From the NCBI RefSeq assembly GCF_014861485.1, contig NZ_JACZHT010000007.1:1-64000 (forward strand): a stretch of 64,000 nt of DNA, in the 5' to 3' direction. The position numbers were made by a program, and so were the translations under genes. This document shows positions 27,804 to 40,139 of the stretch, piece after piece (the first letter of the stretch is position 1; each line of letters opens with the position of its first letter). The DNA comes from Phaeovibrio sulfidiphilus. GTDB lineage: Bacteria; Pseudomonadota; Alphaproteobacteria; Rhodospirillales; Rhodospirillaceae. The notes beneath the pieces are model-generated. The model searched no databases. It saw only the letters and a list, made by a program, of their open reading frames with translations, and was not told where the DNA came from.

Positions 27804-28336
27804 GGCTCCGTGCGGCCAGCCGGCGCGTGGGCGCACCGTGCGCGAGGATCCGTGGCGGGCCCGCCCTGCGGTGTTCTACAGGGCCGACCCGGATTGCAGT
27901 GATTGCCCTTGGGTGCCGTTTTCCCTAAACTTTCGCTTGTGTCGGTCGACAGCCTCCCCGGCCCGGCGGGTCCGGCCCGCTGCGGGCGGCTCCCGCTTCG
28001 CGTGGTGGGCTCCGGCTTCGCGCGGGCGGGTTCCGGTCCGGCACAGGGGGGCCCGGCTGTTGGGGCCACAGTGAGTGTCTGTGACGCCTGCGGCTGCGGG
28101 CGTGTCGTTTTCCGGTATTTTATTGGGCCCCCTGGTTCCGGGGCCGGCACGCCCGGCTCCCTGAGCCGACTGCCTCCGCCCCGTGCCGGGTGAGCGTCTG
28201 TGTGTTTGCGCCCTGTGTGGGGCGGCTGTGTGTGTGCGCCCCGCGCGGGGCGACGTTGTGTGTGTCCTTACCCCCGTTTTTCCCCACCGGGTGGCGTCGT
28301 GCCCCGGCAGACCGAGACCGTGAAAGGCCTTGTTTC
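27804..28336. other. Intergenic region aroC to sppA, repeat-rich
   Basis: No supported gene. 27975-28045 contains two imperfect copies of a block of about 21 bases (CTCCCGCTTCGCGTGGTGGG and CTCCGGCTTCGCGCGGGCGG), and 28198-28253 holds a GT-rich 28-bp repeat. AAAGG nine bases before 28337 is the sppA ribosome site. Confidence 0.5.
28198..28253. repeat. GT-rich 28-bp tandem repeat, two copies plus a partial third
   Basis: CTGTGTGTTTGCGCCC followed by TGTGTGGGGCGG (28198-28225) and CTGTGTGTGTGCGCCC followed by CGCGCGGGGCGA (28226-28253), then a partial CGTTGTGTGTGTCC. The repeat lies about 85 bases before the sppA start. Confidence 0.65.
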
Positions 28337-30124
28337 ATGCGGATCCTTGGATATTTCCTTCTTTCCGTTTTCGCCCTCATGGGCTTTCTGTTTTGCCTGC
28401 TTCTGGGCCTGGGAGGGTACGCCCTGTCCCAGTTCCAGGAGGATCCGCTTCCCGAAACCATGGTCCTGAGCCTGGAGATCGGGGACAGCCTCCCGGAGGA
28501 TCCGGCCTCCGGATTTCTGGACCAGATGAGCGATCTTCTCGCCGGCGAGGAGCCCCGTGCCCGTCTGGTGGACGTGGTGGCGGCCATTGACCGGGCGGCC
28601 GAGGATCCGGCGGTCCGGGGCCTGTTCCTGCACGTGCGCTCCGGCACGCTGGGGATGGCACAGGCCCAGGAGCTGCGCGCGGCGGTTCTGCGCTTCCGTC
28701 AGAAATCCGACAAGGAGACCGTGGCCTTTGCCGAGAGCTTCGGCGAGGGGGCGGACGGCACCATTCCCTATTACGTGGCCACGGCGGCGAAGGACATCTG
28801 GCTCCAGCCCTCGGGCCTTGTGGGGACCACCGGGTTTGCGGTCCGCCAGCCCTACCTGCGCGGCCTTCTGGATGAGTGGGGGGTCGAGCCCGAGTTCCAG
28901 GCCCGCAAGCAGTACAAGACGGCCATGGCGTTCCTGTCCGACTATCAGCAGTCGCCTGCGGAGCGGGAGGCTCTCCAGGGCCTGGTGGACGGCTGGCTGT
29001 CCCAGGTGGTGGCGGGGATTGTGTCCGCCCGCGGACTGCCCGAGCAGGAGGTGCGCACCCTGATCGATGCCTCGCCCCTTCTGGCGCCGGTGGCGAACGA
29101 GGGGAAGCTGATCGACTACATCGGCTACCGTGACCAGATCGTCAGCGCCATGGGCCTGTCCTTCCGCGCGGGGGACAACCTGAGCTCCCGGATGATCCCT
29201 CTGGCCCGCTATGTCCGGGCCCACGCCGCGACCCCGGCGGATGCCAGGGCCCGCAAGATCGCCTACATCTGTGCCACCGGCACCATCGTGGTCGGAGACG
29301 GCCGGGGCGTGTCCGGCTCCCGGATGGTGGACGCCCGCGCCCTTGCCTCCACCATCGAGAGGGCGGCCGCGGACTCCGAGGTGGTGGCGATCGTTCTTCG
29401 AATCGACAGCCCGGGGGGCTCGTACGTCGGCTCGGACGTGGTCTGGCGCGCCATCGAGAAGGTCCGCGAGGCGGGAATGCCCGTGATCGCGTCCCTGGGC
29501 GATGTGGCGGCGTCGGGGGGCTACTTCATGGCCATGGGCACCAGCCACATCGTGGCCCAGCCCGGCACCCTCACCGGGTCCATCGGTGTGGTCTCCGGGA
29601 AGGTCAACATCCAGGCCCTGAGCACCCGCAACCGGGTGGCCTGGGACGGGGTCCAGGCGGGCCGGAACGCGGCCATGTATGCGCTCTCCCAGCCGTTTGA
29701 CGAGGCCGCCCGCGCCCACCTCTCGGCGACGCTGGATGCGATCTATGCCGACTTCACCGGCAAGGTGGCCCGGGGGCGCTCCCTCAGCCTTGAGCGGGTC
29801 GAGGAGGCGGCGCAGGGCCGGGTCTGGCTGGGCGAGCAGGCCCTGAAGCTGGGGCTGGTTGATGAGCTGGGCGGACTTCCCGAGGCCATCCGTGCCGCCC
29901 GCCGGGAGGCCGGACTGGACGAGAGCACCCCGTATACGCTGGTTCCCTTCGGCAGCAGTCCGTCGCCTTTTGGCCTGTTCGCCAAAAACCTTGACCGGGT
30001 CGAGACGATCCTGAACCTCGGGGTGACCCTGAGCCCCGGGCTGCGGGCCGCCGAGCCCTGGCTTCGCACGCTGGACGGGGAGGGTGCGGTCCTGATGCTC
30101 GAGCCCCTGTCCGTGAACCGCTAG
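28337..30124 (+). CDS. sppA: Signal peptide peptidase SppA, 67-kDa type
   Basis: 595 residues. One N-terminal membrane anchor (about 5-32) and two tandem S49 domains. The catalytic Lys lies in the N-terminal domain (QARKQYKTAMAFL) and the nucleophile Ser in the C-terminal domain (GDVAASGGYFMAMG), the split dyad of the long SppA class. It degrades cleaved signal peptides in the inner membrane. ORF extensions upstream to 28190 run through a repeat; the ATG at 28337 has AAAGG upstream and gives the expected basic-hydrophobic N-terminus. Confidence 0.95.
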   Translation: MRILGYFLLSVFALMGFLFCLLLGLGGYALSQFQEDPLPETMVLSLEIGDSLPEDPASGFLDQMSDLLAGEEPRARLVDVVAAIDRAAEDPAVRGLFLHVRSGTLGMAQAQELRAAVLRFRQKSDKETVAFAESFGEGADGTIPYYVATAAKDIWLQPSGLVGTTGFAVRQPYLRGLLDEWGVEPEFQARKQYKTAMAFLSDYQQSPAEREALQGLVDGWLSQVVAGIVSARGLPEQEVRTLIDASPLLAPVANEGKLIDYIGYRDQIVSAMGLSFRAGDNLSSRMIPLARYVRAHAATPADARARKIAYICATGTIVVGDGRGVSGSRMVDARALASTIERAAADSEVVAIVLRIDSPGGSYVGSDVVWRAIEKVREAGMPVIASLGDVAASGGYFMAMGTSHIVAQPGTLTGSIGVVSGKVNIQALSTRNRVAWDGVQAGRNAAMYALSQPFDEAARAHLSATLDAIYADFTGKVARGRSLSLERVEEAAQGRVWLGEQALKLGLVDELGGLPEAIRAARREAGLDESTPYTLVPFGSSPSPFGLFAKNLDRVETILNLGVTLSPGLRAAEPWLRTLDGEGAVLMLEPLSVNR

Positions 30125-31988
<1,864 letters not shown>

Positions 31989-32027
31989 GCTGCGGATCGG
32001 ACGGACCCAACCTACGAAGGAACAGAG

Positions 32028-33227
32028 ATGAATCTTCACGAATATCAGGCCAAGCAGGTACTGGCCAACTACGGCGTGCCCATTCTGGGTGGCGGTGTTG
32101 CCTACACCGCGGACGAGGCCCGGGCGGTTGCAGAGCGTCTGGGCGGGCCGGTCTGGGTCGTCAAGGCCCAGATCCATGCCGGAGGCCGCGGGAAGGGGCA
32201 CTTCCTCGAGGAGGCTGCCGGTGGCAAGGGGGGCGTGCGGGTTGTCAAGTCGCTGGACGACGTCCAGGAGGCGGCATTCCAGATGCTGGGCAACACCCTG
32301 GTGACCCATCAGTCGGGCCCCGAGGGGCGCGAGGTGAAGCGCGTCTACGTGGAGGAGGGCTGCGACATCGCGCGCGAGCTCTACCTGTCCTTGCTGGTTG
32401 ACCGGGCGACGTCCGGCGTGACCATCATGGCCTCCACCGAGGGCGGCATGGACATCGAGGAGGTCGCGGAAAAGACCCCCGAAAAGATCATCTACCAGCC
32501 GATTTCCCCGGAAACCGGCATGTCGGCGTTCCACGCCCGGGCGGTAGCCTTTGCGCTCGGCCTCACGGGCAAGCAGGTCTCGGCCTTCACCCGTATGGCC
32601 CTGTCGCTGTACGAGTGCTTTGTGGCCTCGGACTGCGCCATGCTCGAGATCAACCCGCTTGTGGTCACGGGCGACGGCCAGATCCTGCCTTTGGACTGCA
32701 AGATGGGCCTTGATCCCAACGCCCTCTACCGGCACCCGCGCCTCATGGACTACCGCGACGAGTCGGAAGAGGATCCCATGGAGCTGGAGGCCTCCCGCCA
32801 CGACCTGAACTACGTCAAGCTTGACGGCACCATTGGCTGCATGGTCAACGGCGCCGGACTGGCCATGGCCACCATGGACATCATCAAGCTCAAGGGCGGC
32901 TCGCCGGCGAACTTCCTGGACGTGGGCGGCGGCGCCACCCGCGAGCGGGTGACGGCGGCGTTCAAGATCATCCTCTCGGACCCGGCGGTCGAGGGCATCC
33001 TCGTCAACATCTTCGGCGGCATCATGCGTTGCGACGTCATCGCCGAGGGCGTTGTGGCGGCCGCGCGCGACGTGTCCCTGAATGTCCCGCTGGTGGTCCG
33101 TCTGGAGGGCACCAACGTGGAGCTTGGCAAGACGATCCTGGCGGAATCCGGTTTGCCCATCATTTCCGCCGACAATCTGGCGGATGCCGCCGAGAAAGTC
33201 GTCAAAGCCGTTAGGGAGGCGCAGTAA
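32028..33227 (+). CDS. sucC: Succinyl-CoA ligase, beta subunit
   Basis: 399 residues. ATP-grasp fold starting [18 protein letters not shown], with [12 protein letters not shown], the nucleotide-binding LEINPLVVT, and C-terminal [14 protein letters not shown] contacting the alpha subunit. Couples succinyl-CoA cleavage to ATP/GTP formation. 39 bases after mdh, one-base overlap with sucD. Confidence 0.97.
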   Translation: MNLHEYQAKQVLANYGVPILGGGVAYTADEARAVAERLGGPVWVVKAQIHAGGRGKGHFLEEAAGGKGGVRVVKSLDDVQEAAFQMLGNTLVTHQSGPEGREVKRVYVEEGCDIARELYLSLLVDRATSGVTIMASTEGGMDIEEVAEKTPEKIIYQPISPETGMSAFHARAVAFALGLTGKQVSAFTRMALSLYECFVASDCAMLEINPLVVTGDGQILPLDCKMGLDPNALYRHPRLMDYRDESEEDPMELEASRHDLNYVKLDGTIGCMVNGAGLAMATMDIIKLKGGSPANFLDVGGGATRERVTAAFKIILSDPAVEGILVNIFGGIMRCDVIAEGVVAAARDVSLNVPLVVRLEGTNVELGKTILAESGLPIISADNLADAAEKVVKAVREAQ

Positions 33228-34105
33228 TGGCCGTTCTCGTTGACAAGAACACCCGTTTGATCTGCCAGGGCTTCACCGGCTCCCAGGGCACGTTCCACTC
33301 CGAGCAGGCCATTGCCTACGGCACGAAGATGGTCGGCGGCTGCACGCCGGGCAAGGGGGGCACCACCCACCTGGACCTGCCCGTGTTCAACACGGTTCGC
33401 GAGGCCCGCGAGACGACCGGTGCGGACGCGTCGGTCATCTACGTGCCGCCCCCGATGGCGGCGGATGCGATCCTCGAGGCCATCGAGGCGGAAATGCCCC
33501 TGGTGGTCTGCATCACCGAGGGCATCCCGGTTCTGGACATGGTCAAGGTCAAGAGCGCCCTGCGCGGCTCCCGCACCCGCCTGATCGGTCCGAACTGCCC
33601 GGGCATCATCGTTCCCGACGAGTGCAAGATCGGCATCATGCCCGGTCACATTCACCGTCGCGGAAAGATCGGCATCGTGTCCCGGTCCGGAACCCTGACC
33701 TACGAGGCGGTCGCCCAGACCACCGCCGTCGGTCTTGGCCAGTCCACCTGCATCGGTATTGGCGGTGACCCGGTCAACGGCACCAACTTCATCGACTGCC
33801 TCGATCTGTTCCTGAATGATCCCGAGACCGAGGGCATCATCATGATCGGCGAGATCGGTGGCTCGGCCGAGGAAGAGGCCTGCGAGTTCCTGCAGTCCGC
33901 AAAGGTGAGAAAGCCCATGTGCGGCTTCATCGCCGGTGTGACCGCGCCTCCGGGCCGGCGCATGGGCCATGCGGGCGCCATCATCAGCGGCGGCAAGGGA
34001 ACCGCGGACGACAAGATGGCGGCCATGCGCGCTGCCGGCATTCTGGTCGCGGACAGCCCCTCGGCGCTGGGCACCACCATGATGGAAGCCATGAAGAACG
34101 CGTGA
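33227..34105 (+). CDS. sucD: Succinyl-CoA ligase, alpha subunit
   Basis: 292 residues. CoA-binding Rossmann domain ([20 protein letters not shown]), [10 protein letters not shown], and phospho-histidine in [18 protein letters not shown]. The start shares the A of the sucC stop (TAATG) with an AGGGAGG site upstream. A terminator follows about 25 bases after the stop, so sucA/sucB are not in this operon. Confidence 0.97.
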   Translation: MAVLVDKNTRLICQGFTGSQGTFHSEQAIAYGTKMVGGCTPGKGGTTHLDLPVFNTVREARETTGADASVIYVPPPMAADAILEAIEAEMPLVVCITEGIPVLDMVKVKSALRGSRTRLIGPNCPGIIVPDECKIGIMPGHIHRRGKIGIVSRSGTLTYEAVAQTTAVGLGQSTCIGIGGDPVNGTNFIDCLDLFLNDPETEGIIMIGEIGGSAEEEACEFLQSAKVRKPMCGFIAGVTAPPGRRMGHAGAIISGGKGTADDKMAAMRAAGILVADSPSALGTTMMEAMKNA

Positions 34106-34130
34106 TCACGCCTCAGCTCCCGCTGAACGC

Positions 34131-34166
34131 AAAAAGCCCCCGACCCCAGTGGCCGGGGGTTTTTTT
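34131..34166 (+). terminator. Rho-independent terminator of mdh-sucCD
   Basis: CCCCCG (34137-34142) pairs with CGGGGG (34154-34159), flanked by AAAAA before and TTTTTTT after, so it may act in both directions against the convergent pabC. Confidence 0.85.
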
Positions 34167-34250
34167 GTGCCCGGATCCTGAAGGCAGCCCGGGGCAGCGG
34201 GCAGCGGGCGTGGCACGGGATAGGGGAGAAAGGAGAAGCGGCGGGCCCGC

Positions 34251-34325
34251 GTGCCGGAGGTGAGGTGCGGCCCGGGTGCAGGAGGTTCGGGGCAGTCCGG
34301 GTGCCGGAGGTGCGGGGTGCGCAAG
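34251..34325. repeat. 25-bp tandem repeat, three copies
   Basis: Units begin GTGCCGGAGGTG (34251), GTGCAGGAGGTT (34276) and GTGCCGGAGGTG (34301); period exactly 25. The tails are more divergent. Located in the convergent gap between sucD and pabC. Confidence 0.7.
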
Positions 34326-34380
34326 GAGCGGGGAGGGGCCGGGCGCCGCGGCCCATGGGTGTCCTGCGGCTGGCGACCGG

Positions 34381-35010
34381 TCAGAGGCCGGTGCGAACGA
34401 GCGCCTTGCAGGGGATCAGGGGGGCATCCCCCAGGTCCATCATGGCGTTGATCGGGTAGAAACCGACGAAGTCCCCGAGATCCTCCACCCGGACAGGGCG
34501 TTCGGCAATGACACCTGCGGACAGCAGGGCACGGCGCCGCGTCCCGGGCAGAAGGGGGCGGGAGGGCGTGACAAGCCCGCCCTGCCGGTCCCGGAACACC
34601 ACATTGGCGAACGAGAGGTCTGTGATGTGCCCGTCCTGAACGATCAGGATATCGTCGCAGTCCCCCCGGAGCGCCAGAAGCCGGGCGAGCCCGCTCCGGT
34701 CCGCGTACTTGTGGCCGTAGTCCAGGCCGTTGCCGTCCACCAGGGCAATGCGGCTCAGGACGCGCGGCGTGTAGTGCTCGAAGGTGGGGGGGCAGAGGCC
34801 GTCCGGCCCGTAGACAATCCGGCATTTCACGCACCCGTGTCGGAAGGCCGGGGGAACCGGAAGGTTCTGAAGCGAGAGGTCCGGCGTGACATCCGGAGCG
34901 TTGATGCTGGCCAGCGCCCGGCGCATGCGCTCCCGGTGAAGGTCGGGGTTGTCGGCGATGCCGTCGACAAGCCGGAGGGTTTCGAGAAACAGGGAGCGGG
35001 TCGGGGTCAT
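34381..35010 (-). CDS. pabC: Aminodeoxychorismate lyase-like class IV aminotransferase
   Basis: 209 residues, short for the family. Fold type IV features are the PLP Lys in GHKYADRSGLARLL, the E/D-rich segment DDILIVQDGHITDLSFANVVF, and LLPGTRRRALL. It likely releases pyruvate from aminodeoxychorismate to give 4-aminobenzoate for folate. The start overlaps the pabB stop (ATGA), so the pair is coupled. A branched-chain or D-amino-acid aminotransferase is less likely given the pabB partner and small size. Confidence 0.85.
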   Translation of the reverse strand: MTPTRSLFLETLRLVDGIADNPDLHRERMRRALASINAPDVTPDLSLQNLPVPPAFRHGCVKCRIVYGPDGLCPPTFEHYTPRVLSRIALVDGNGLDYGHKYADRSGLARLLALRGDCDDILIVQDGHITDLSFANVVFRDRQGGLVTPSRPLLPGTRRRALLSAGVIAERPVRVEDLGDFVGFYPINAMMDLGDAPLIPCKALVRTGL

Positions 35011-36014
35011 TGCAGGTAGATCTTGTCAAGAATTTCGGCGTATTCCCGGTCACAGACGCTGTCGGCCGTGACACCGCCCCCGCTGCGGTACCAGAGGGTC
35101 TCCCCCTCGATCTCGATGAACCGGATCAGCACGGCGGTCTCCAGGGTCTGGCCGTCAGAGTACCCGGCTATACCGCAGTAGTAGCCCCGGGGCCGGGTCT
35201 CCAGGGCCTGAATGAGGGCGTGGGCGGCGGCCCGGGGAACCCCTGTGACGGATCCTGCGGGCAGCAGCCGGAAAAGCAGGTCTCCCGGGCGGTCCAGGTC
35301 CGCCGGATCCAGGGTTCCGGACACGTCCGATACGGTCTGGAGAAGAGTTCCGCTCCGGGTTTCGATCGTCTCAACGGCGCGGAACCGGGCCACATGAACG
35401 CCCTTCGCAATGTTTGCCAGTTCCTCCTCCACAAGACGGACCGTTGCCGTGTGCTCGGCGATTTCCTTGGGACTGGTCATCAAGGTGTGTTCGGCATCCG
35501 GGCAGGCGGCGTTGATGGTCCCCTTGATCGGGCGGGTGGTGATGGTTCCGTCGGCCGTGATCCGGACAAAACACTCGGGCGAGAAACAGACAAACCGTCC
35601 CGGGACATAGATCTGGTAGGGGGCACGGCTGGCCAGAAAGAGGTCGCGGGCGTCGACCCCGGGCGCAATCCGGGTCCGCTCTGACAAGTTGACAACCTGG
35701 ACCGCTTTTGAGGCGAGGGCACCGCGGGCACCGTCGAACAGTCTCCGGTAGGAGTCCGGATCCGGCTGCACAATCCCGGGAGACCGGGCCTCGCGGAAGG
35801 TTTCGCGGGCGGGCTTGTTTGTCCCGCCGGGAAAGACAAAACCGACCTCTGTTGTGGCCAGGTCCGGTTCCGGGATCAGAAAGCCCCCGGTGAGTTCATA
35901 GTCGATCGCGAACAGAAAGGGTGTCCTGGCCTGCCAGCAGCGGTTGATTGCGTCTCGCAGGGCTTCCGGGTTCAGGTCCATGGTCGGGGTGTCATTTTTA
36001 AAAACGGGGCTCAT
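35007..36014 (-). CDS. pabB: Aminodeoxychorismate synthase component I
   Basis: 335 residues from ATG 36014; an internal ATG at 35981 is an alternative, neither with a clear ribosome site. The chorismate-binding domain has the diagnostic TTRPIKGTINAACPDAEHT, LLPAGSVTGVPRAAAHALI, GYYCGIAGYSDG and YRSGGGVTADSVCDREYAE. It aminates chorismate using ammonia from PabA, which is not in this window. Compared with longer PabB proteins the N-terminal lobe is short. Operon with pabC. Confidence 0.9.
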   Translation of the reverse strand: MSPVFKNDTPTMDLNPEALRDAINRCWQARTPFLFAIDYELTGGFLIPEPDLATTEVGFVFPGGTNKPARETFREARSPGIVQPDPDSYRRLFDGARGALASKAVQVVNLSERTRIAPGVDARDLFLASRAPYQIYVPGRFVCFSPECFVRITADGTITTRPIKGTINAACPDAEHTLMTSPKEIAEHTATVRLVEEELANIAKGVHVARFRAVETIETRSGTLLQTVSDVSGTLDPADLDRPGDLLFRLLPAGSVTGVPRAAAHALIQALETRPRGYYCGIAGYSDGQTLETAVLIRFIEIEGETLWYRSGGGVTADSVCDREYAEILDKIYLQ

Positions 36015-36320
36015 GCGGCACGGGGGTGCACGGGGGCGGGCAATGGGGCGGGCGCGGCGCAGGGCTGCACGGGTGCGGACGCGGGCGCGGTACAGGGCTC
36101 GCGGCCCCGACGGGCGACCGTCCGACATAGATCGGCAGGGCCGCGCCGTCAACGGCGGTGTCCGGTTTCTGTCCCGCTGTCCGCCCGGGACAGGGATTCG
36201 GCCTGCCGATGGCGGTGCGCTTCTTCCCCCACGGCCGGGAGGCTGCCTGCCGATTGCGGTGCGCTCCTGCCCTCCGGGGCCGCGCCCGACCTGTCGGGGG
36301 GCGTGCCCCGGCAGGCCGCG
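36015..36320. other. Intergenic region flhA to pabB with near-repeat
   Basis: No gene. GCCTGCCGATGGCGGTGCGC (36201-36220) recurs with one change at 36245-36264, a spacing of 44 bases. No terminator for the flagellar operon was recognised. Confidence 0.45.
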
Positions 36321-38477
36321 CTAGACCTGGCCGATGGTCTTGATCCGGGCCCGGGGGTAGATCTCGTTCTGGCTCATGACCACGGTCATGGGCCGGAAGC
36401 GCTCCACGATGGAGCGGACATAGGGCCGGATCATGGGGCTGGTGAGCAGCACCGGAGACTGCCCCTGGGCGGCAAAGCGCTCGAATGTCTGGCGCAGGGT
36501 GACGATGAACTCCTGGAGCTTGGAAGGCGCCATGGACAGCTGCCGCTCGTCCCCCTGGCCCGCCAGCGCCTCGATAAAGGCGTTCTCCCAGGCCGCCGAG
36601 AGGGAGACGATGGTCAGCACACCCTCGTCGTCCGTGTTCATGTCGGTGATCTGGCGTGCAAGGCGGGTGCGCACGTGCTCCGTGATCATGGTCAGGTTGC
36701 GGGTGACGGCGGCCGCCTCGGCGATGCCCTCCAGGATGGTGGGCAGGTCGCGGATGGAGACCCGCTCCGCAAGCAGCGTCTGGAGAACCCTCTGCACGCC
36801 GGACAGGGCAATCTGGGAGGGGATCAGGTCCGCAACCAGCTTCTGCTCGTCCGGGTCCAGCTTGTCGAGCAGCTTCTGGGTCTCGCCGTAGGACAGAAGC
36901 TCCGCCATGTGGTCCTTGATGGTCTCGGTCAGGTGGGTGGTGATCACCGTGGGCGGGTCCACCACCGTGTAGCCCCGGAAAAGGGCCTCCTCCCGGCGGG
37001 TCTGGTCGATCCACATGGCCTGGAGGCCAAAGGTGGGCTCGCGGGTTTTCTCGCCGGGCAGGCTGATTTCCTGCCCCCTGGGATCCATGACCAGAAGCCG
37101 GTTGGGGCGCAGCTCTCCGCCGCCGGCCTCCAGCTCCTTGATGTAGATGCGGTAGGCGTTGGCCGTCAGCTGCATGTTGTCCTGGATCCGCACGGGGGGC
37201 ATGATGAAGCCCATGTCCGTGGCAAGCGCGCGGCGCAGGGCCTTGATCTGGTCCGTCAGCCTCTGGGAGTGGGCGTCGTTGATCAGGGACAGCAGGCCGT
37301 ATCCCAGCTCCAGCCGCACAAGGTCGATGCGCAGGGCCTCCGAGATGGGAACTTCGGCCACGGGGGCGCCCGGTGATCCGGCGGGAACCGGCATGGACTG
37401 CCGGAGCACCTCCTCCTGCGCGGCCTTCTGGTCACGTTTCATGACCCACCAGGCCCCCAGACCCGAGGCCGCAGCAAGACCCAGAAACGGCAGGATGGGC
37501 ATGCCCGGCAGAAGGCCCACGCCGGTGGCCAGTAGGGCGCTCATGCCCAGCGCCCGGGGATAGCGCGAGAACTGGGTGAACAGGGCGGCTTCCGCCGTGT
37601 CCGTCAGGCCGCCCTTGGAGACCATCAGACCCGCCGCCACCGAGACAATCAGGGCCGGGATCTGGGAGACAAGACCGTCCCCGACGGTCAGGCGGGTGTA
37701 GGTGTCGGCGGCCTCGCCGAAGGACAGCCCGCCCTGGGCCATGCCCACAATCATGCCGCCGATAATGTTGATCAGGGTGATGATAATGCCCGCGATGGCA
37801 TCACCGCGCACAAACTTGGAGGCACCGTCCATGGCGCCGAAGAAGTCGGATTCCTGCTGGGTCTCCTGACGGCGCCGGCGGGCCTCGTTCTCGTCGATCA
37901 GGCCGGCGGACAGGTCGGCGTCAATGGCCATCTGCTTGCCCGGCATGGCATCCAGGGTGAAGCGGGCCGTGACCTCGGCAATGCGGGTTGCGCCCTTGGT
38001 GATCACCAGGAAGTTCACCAGCACCAGGATCGAGAACACAATGATGCCGACCACAAAGTTGCCGCCCATGATGAAGCCGCCAAAGGCCTCGATCACCCGG
38101 CCGGCGGCGGAAGGGCCCTCGTGCCCGTCCGAGAGGATCAGGCGCGTGGACGCCAGGTTCAGGGCCAGGCGCAGCAGGGTCGCGATCAGAAGAACCATGG
38201 GGAATGTGTTGAATTCCAAGGCTTTTCTGATGAAGACCACCACCATCAGGATCAGCACCGAGAAGGTGATGGACAGGGCCAGGGCAATGTCCAGCATCCA
38301 GGGCGGCATGGGCATGATCAGCACCAGCATGATCACCACCAGGCCCAGGGGCAGGGCCACCTCGCCTGTTGCCAGAATCTGGATTATCCGGCGCATGGAG
38401 GACATCCCCGGAGTGCTGCCCTCCACGGGAGTGCTCTCGGTTGCCGCTGCGGCGTTGGATCCGGACTCTTCGGCCAT
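36321..38477 (-). CDS. flhA: Flagellar export gate protein FlhA
   Basis: 718 residues from [10 protein letters not shown], with GGAG seven bases upstream. Eight or so membrane helices in the first 350 residues include the FHIPEP-family landmark [22 protein letters not shown] and the [20 protein letters not shown] loop. The large C-terminal cytoplasmic domain contains [20 protein letters not shown], the chaperone-docking region. Core proton-driven component of the flagellar type III export apparatus. Last gene of the fliF-to-flhA cluster. Confidence 0.97.
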   Translation of the reverse strand: MAEESGSNAAAATESTPVEGSTPGMSSMRRIIQILATGEVALPLGLVVIMLVLIMPMPPWMLDIALALSITFSVLILMVVVFIRKALEFNTFPMVLLIATLLRLALNLASTRLILSDGHEGPSAAGRVIEAFGGFIMGGNFVVGIIVFSILVLVNFLVITKGATRIAEVTARFTLDAMPGKQMAIDADLSAGLIDENEARRRRQETQQESDFFGAMDGASKFVRGDAIAGIIITLINIIGGMIVGMAQGGLSFGEAADTYTRLTVGDGLVSQIPALIVSVAAGLMVSKGGLTDTAEAALFTQFSRYPRALGMSALLATGVGLLPGMPILPFLGLAAASGLGAWWVMKRDQKAAQEEVLRQSMPVPAGSPGAPVAEVPISEALRIDLVRLELGYGLLSLINDAHSQRLTDQIKALRRALATDMGFIMPPVRIQDNMQLTANAYRIYIKELEAGGGELRPNRLLVMDPRGQEISLPGEKTREPTFGLQAMWIDQTRREEALFRGYTVVDPPTVITTHLTETIKDHMAELLSYGETQKLLDKLDPDEQKLVADLIPSQIALSGVQRVLQTLLAERVSIRDLPTILEGIAEAAAVTRNLTMITEHVRTRLARQITDMNTDDEGVLTIVSLSAAWENAFIEALAGQGDERQLSMAPSKLQEFIVTLRQTFERFAAQGQSPVLLTSPMIRPYVRSIVERFRPMTVVMSQNEIYPRARIKTIGQV

Positions 38478-38561
38478 TGATTCTCTCCGACCCTTTCCCA
38501 GGCGTCTGCGGGGGTTCCGCCCGTGCACAGGGCGTGCGAGGGGCAGGAAGACCGTAACACA

Positions 38562-38590
38562 ACCGTAAAAAGATCACAGGCGCCTTTCAA
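38562..38590 (-). promoter_or_regulatory. Possible sigma-70-like promoter upstream of flhA
   Basis: On the minus strand TTGAAA (complement of 38585-38590) and TACGGT (complement of 38562-38567) are 17 bases apart, about 85 bases before the flhA start, in the 255-base gap after flbD. Confidence 0.3.
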
Positions 38591-38732
38591 GGCGGGCGTG
38601 GCGGGCCCTGTGATCGACGGGGCCTGGAGACTGCGGCACCGGTGACCGGCGCCCGCGTCCGAGCCCTCCTGTTCCCTGTTCCAGCCCCTCTCCGGTCCCG
38701 GGCGCGTGCCGGACCTGCCCGGGGCTGTGCGT

Positions 38733-40088
38733 TCAGACCGGGCGTGCCGGGCTGTCCCCCAGGCCGGGGGGCGGCACGTCAAGGCCCTCGTCCGTGTACT
38801 GCCTCAGCTTGTTGCGCAGGGTGCGGATGGAAATGCCGAGCAAGGTGGCCGCATGGGTGCGGTTGCCCAGGGTGTGCCGGAGCGTGTCCAGGATCAGGTC
38901 GCGCTCCACGTCCGAGACCGTGCGTCCCACCAGAGACCCGGTTCCGCCCGGGCTGCCGGCGGAGGCGTCCCGCCGGGCACCGGACAGGTCGTCGTCCGCC
39001 AGGATAAGGGCGCTGTCGTCGATCTCCGGTCCCGAGGCCAGAAGCACCGCCCGGTGGACCGTGTTCTCCAGCTCCCGGACGTTTCCGGGCCAGGGGTGGG
39101 CGAGAAGCCGCGCCCGCACGCCTGCGGAAAAGGGGCGCAGGGGGGTGCAGTTCTCCTCGGAGAAGCGGCGCAGGAAATGGTCGGCGAGGTGCAGGATGTC
39201 CGCCGGCCGCTCCCGCAGGGGGGGGATGGCAAGGCGGATCACGTTCAGCCGGTAGTAAAGATCCTCACGGAAGGTTTTCTCCCGCACGGCCTGGGCCATG
39301 TCCCGGTTGGAGGTGGCGAGGATCCGGACATTGACCTTGACCGGCTGGCGCCCGCCGAGACGGTCGATCTCCCGCTCCTGGATGACCCGCAGCAGCTTGG
39401 CCTGCAGGCGCACGTCCATCTCGGAGATTTCATCCATCAGCAAGGTGCCGCCGCTGGCCTCCTCGAAGCGGCCGATCCGGCGGGCCACGGCGCCGGTGAA
39501 GGCGCCCTTCTCGTGCCCGAACAGCTCGGATTCCAGAAGGCCCTCGGGAATGGCGGCGCAGTTGACCGCGATGAACCGCCCTGCGGAGCGCTTGCTCTTG
39601 CGGTGGATGTAGCGGGCCAGGACTTCCTTTCCGGTGCCGGACTCGCCGGTGATGAGCACCGAGGCGTCGGACGCGGCGACCTGGTCGGCAAGGCGGACCA
39701 CGGCCCCCATGGCCGGATCCTGAAACACCAGCCGGTGGGTTTCCACGGCGGCGGCCTCCAGGATGGCGGCGATCATGTCCGGTTCCGGGGGGAGGGGAAT
39801 GTACTCCCGGGCGCCGGCCCGGATGGCCCGCACGGCGGCCTGGGTGTCGTTGCCGATCCCGTAGGCCACGACCGGCGTGGAGATCCGCTCCGCGGTCAGG
39901 GAATCAATCAGGGTTCTCACGTCCAGGCGGACGTCAATCATGACCAGGTCCGCGCCCAGCCCGTCGCGCAGGTGGACGAGGGCGCTGTCAAGGCCCTCCA
40001 CCTGGTAGACCTGGGCTCCCCGCTCCATGGCCATGCGCCCGGCCTCGCCGACCTGGCCCTCCATGGACCCCACAATCAGAAGACGCAT
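38733..40088 (-). CDS. flbD: Sigma-54-dependent flagellar regulator FlbD
   Basis: 451 residues. N-terminal receiver-like domain (1-115), AAA+ sigma-54 activation domain with Walker A GESGTGKE, the GAFTGA loop ([10 protein letters not shown]), Walker [13 protein letters not shown] and the arginine-finger region, then a Fis-type helix-turn-helix ([20 protein letters not shown]). The receiver is degenerate: SME replaces the usual DD pair at 8-10 and no conserved Lys follows the fifth strand, although Asp in MIDVRLD remains. This fits FlbD, which is not conventionally phosphorylated. Good GGAGG site before the ATG. It should drive late flagellar genes such as flgF through the sigma-54 promoter at 57058. 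Confidence 0.93.
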   Translation of the reverse strand: MRLLIVGSMEGQVGEAGRMAMERGAQVYQVEGLDSALVHLRDGLGADLVMIDVRLDVRTLIDSLTAERISTPVVAYGIGNDTQAAVRAIRAGAREYIPLPPEPDMIAAILEAAAVETHRLVFQDPAMGAVVRLADQVAASDASVLITGESGTGKEVLARYIHRKSKRSAGRFIAVNCAAIPEGLLESELFGHEKGAFTGAVARRIGRFEEASGGTLLMDEISEMDVRLQAKLLRVIQEREIDRLGGRQPVKVNVRILATSNRDMAQAVREKTFREDLYYRLNVIRLAIPPLRERPADILHLADHFLRRFSEENCTPLRPFSAGVRARLLAHPWPGNVRELENTVHRAVLLASGPEIDDSALILADDDLSGARRDASAGSPGGTGSLVGRTVSDVERDLILDTLRHTLGNRTHAATLLGISIRTLRNKLRQYTDEGLDVPPPGLGDSPARPV

Positions 40089-40139
40089 GAGAGCCTCCGG
40101 AAAGAGAGGATAAGGACAGGGGATGACACGCCGGACACC

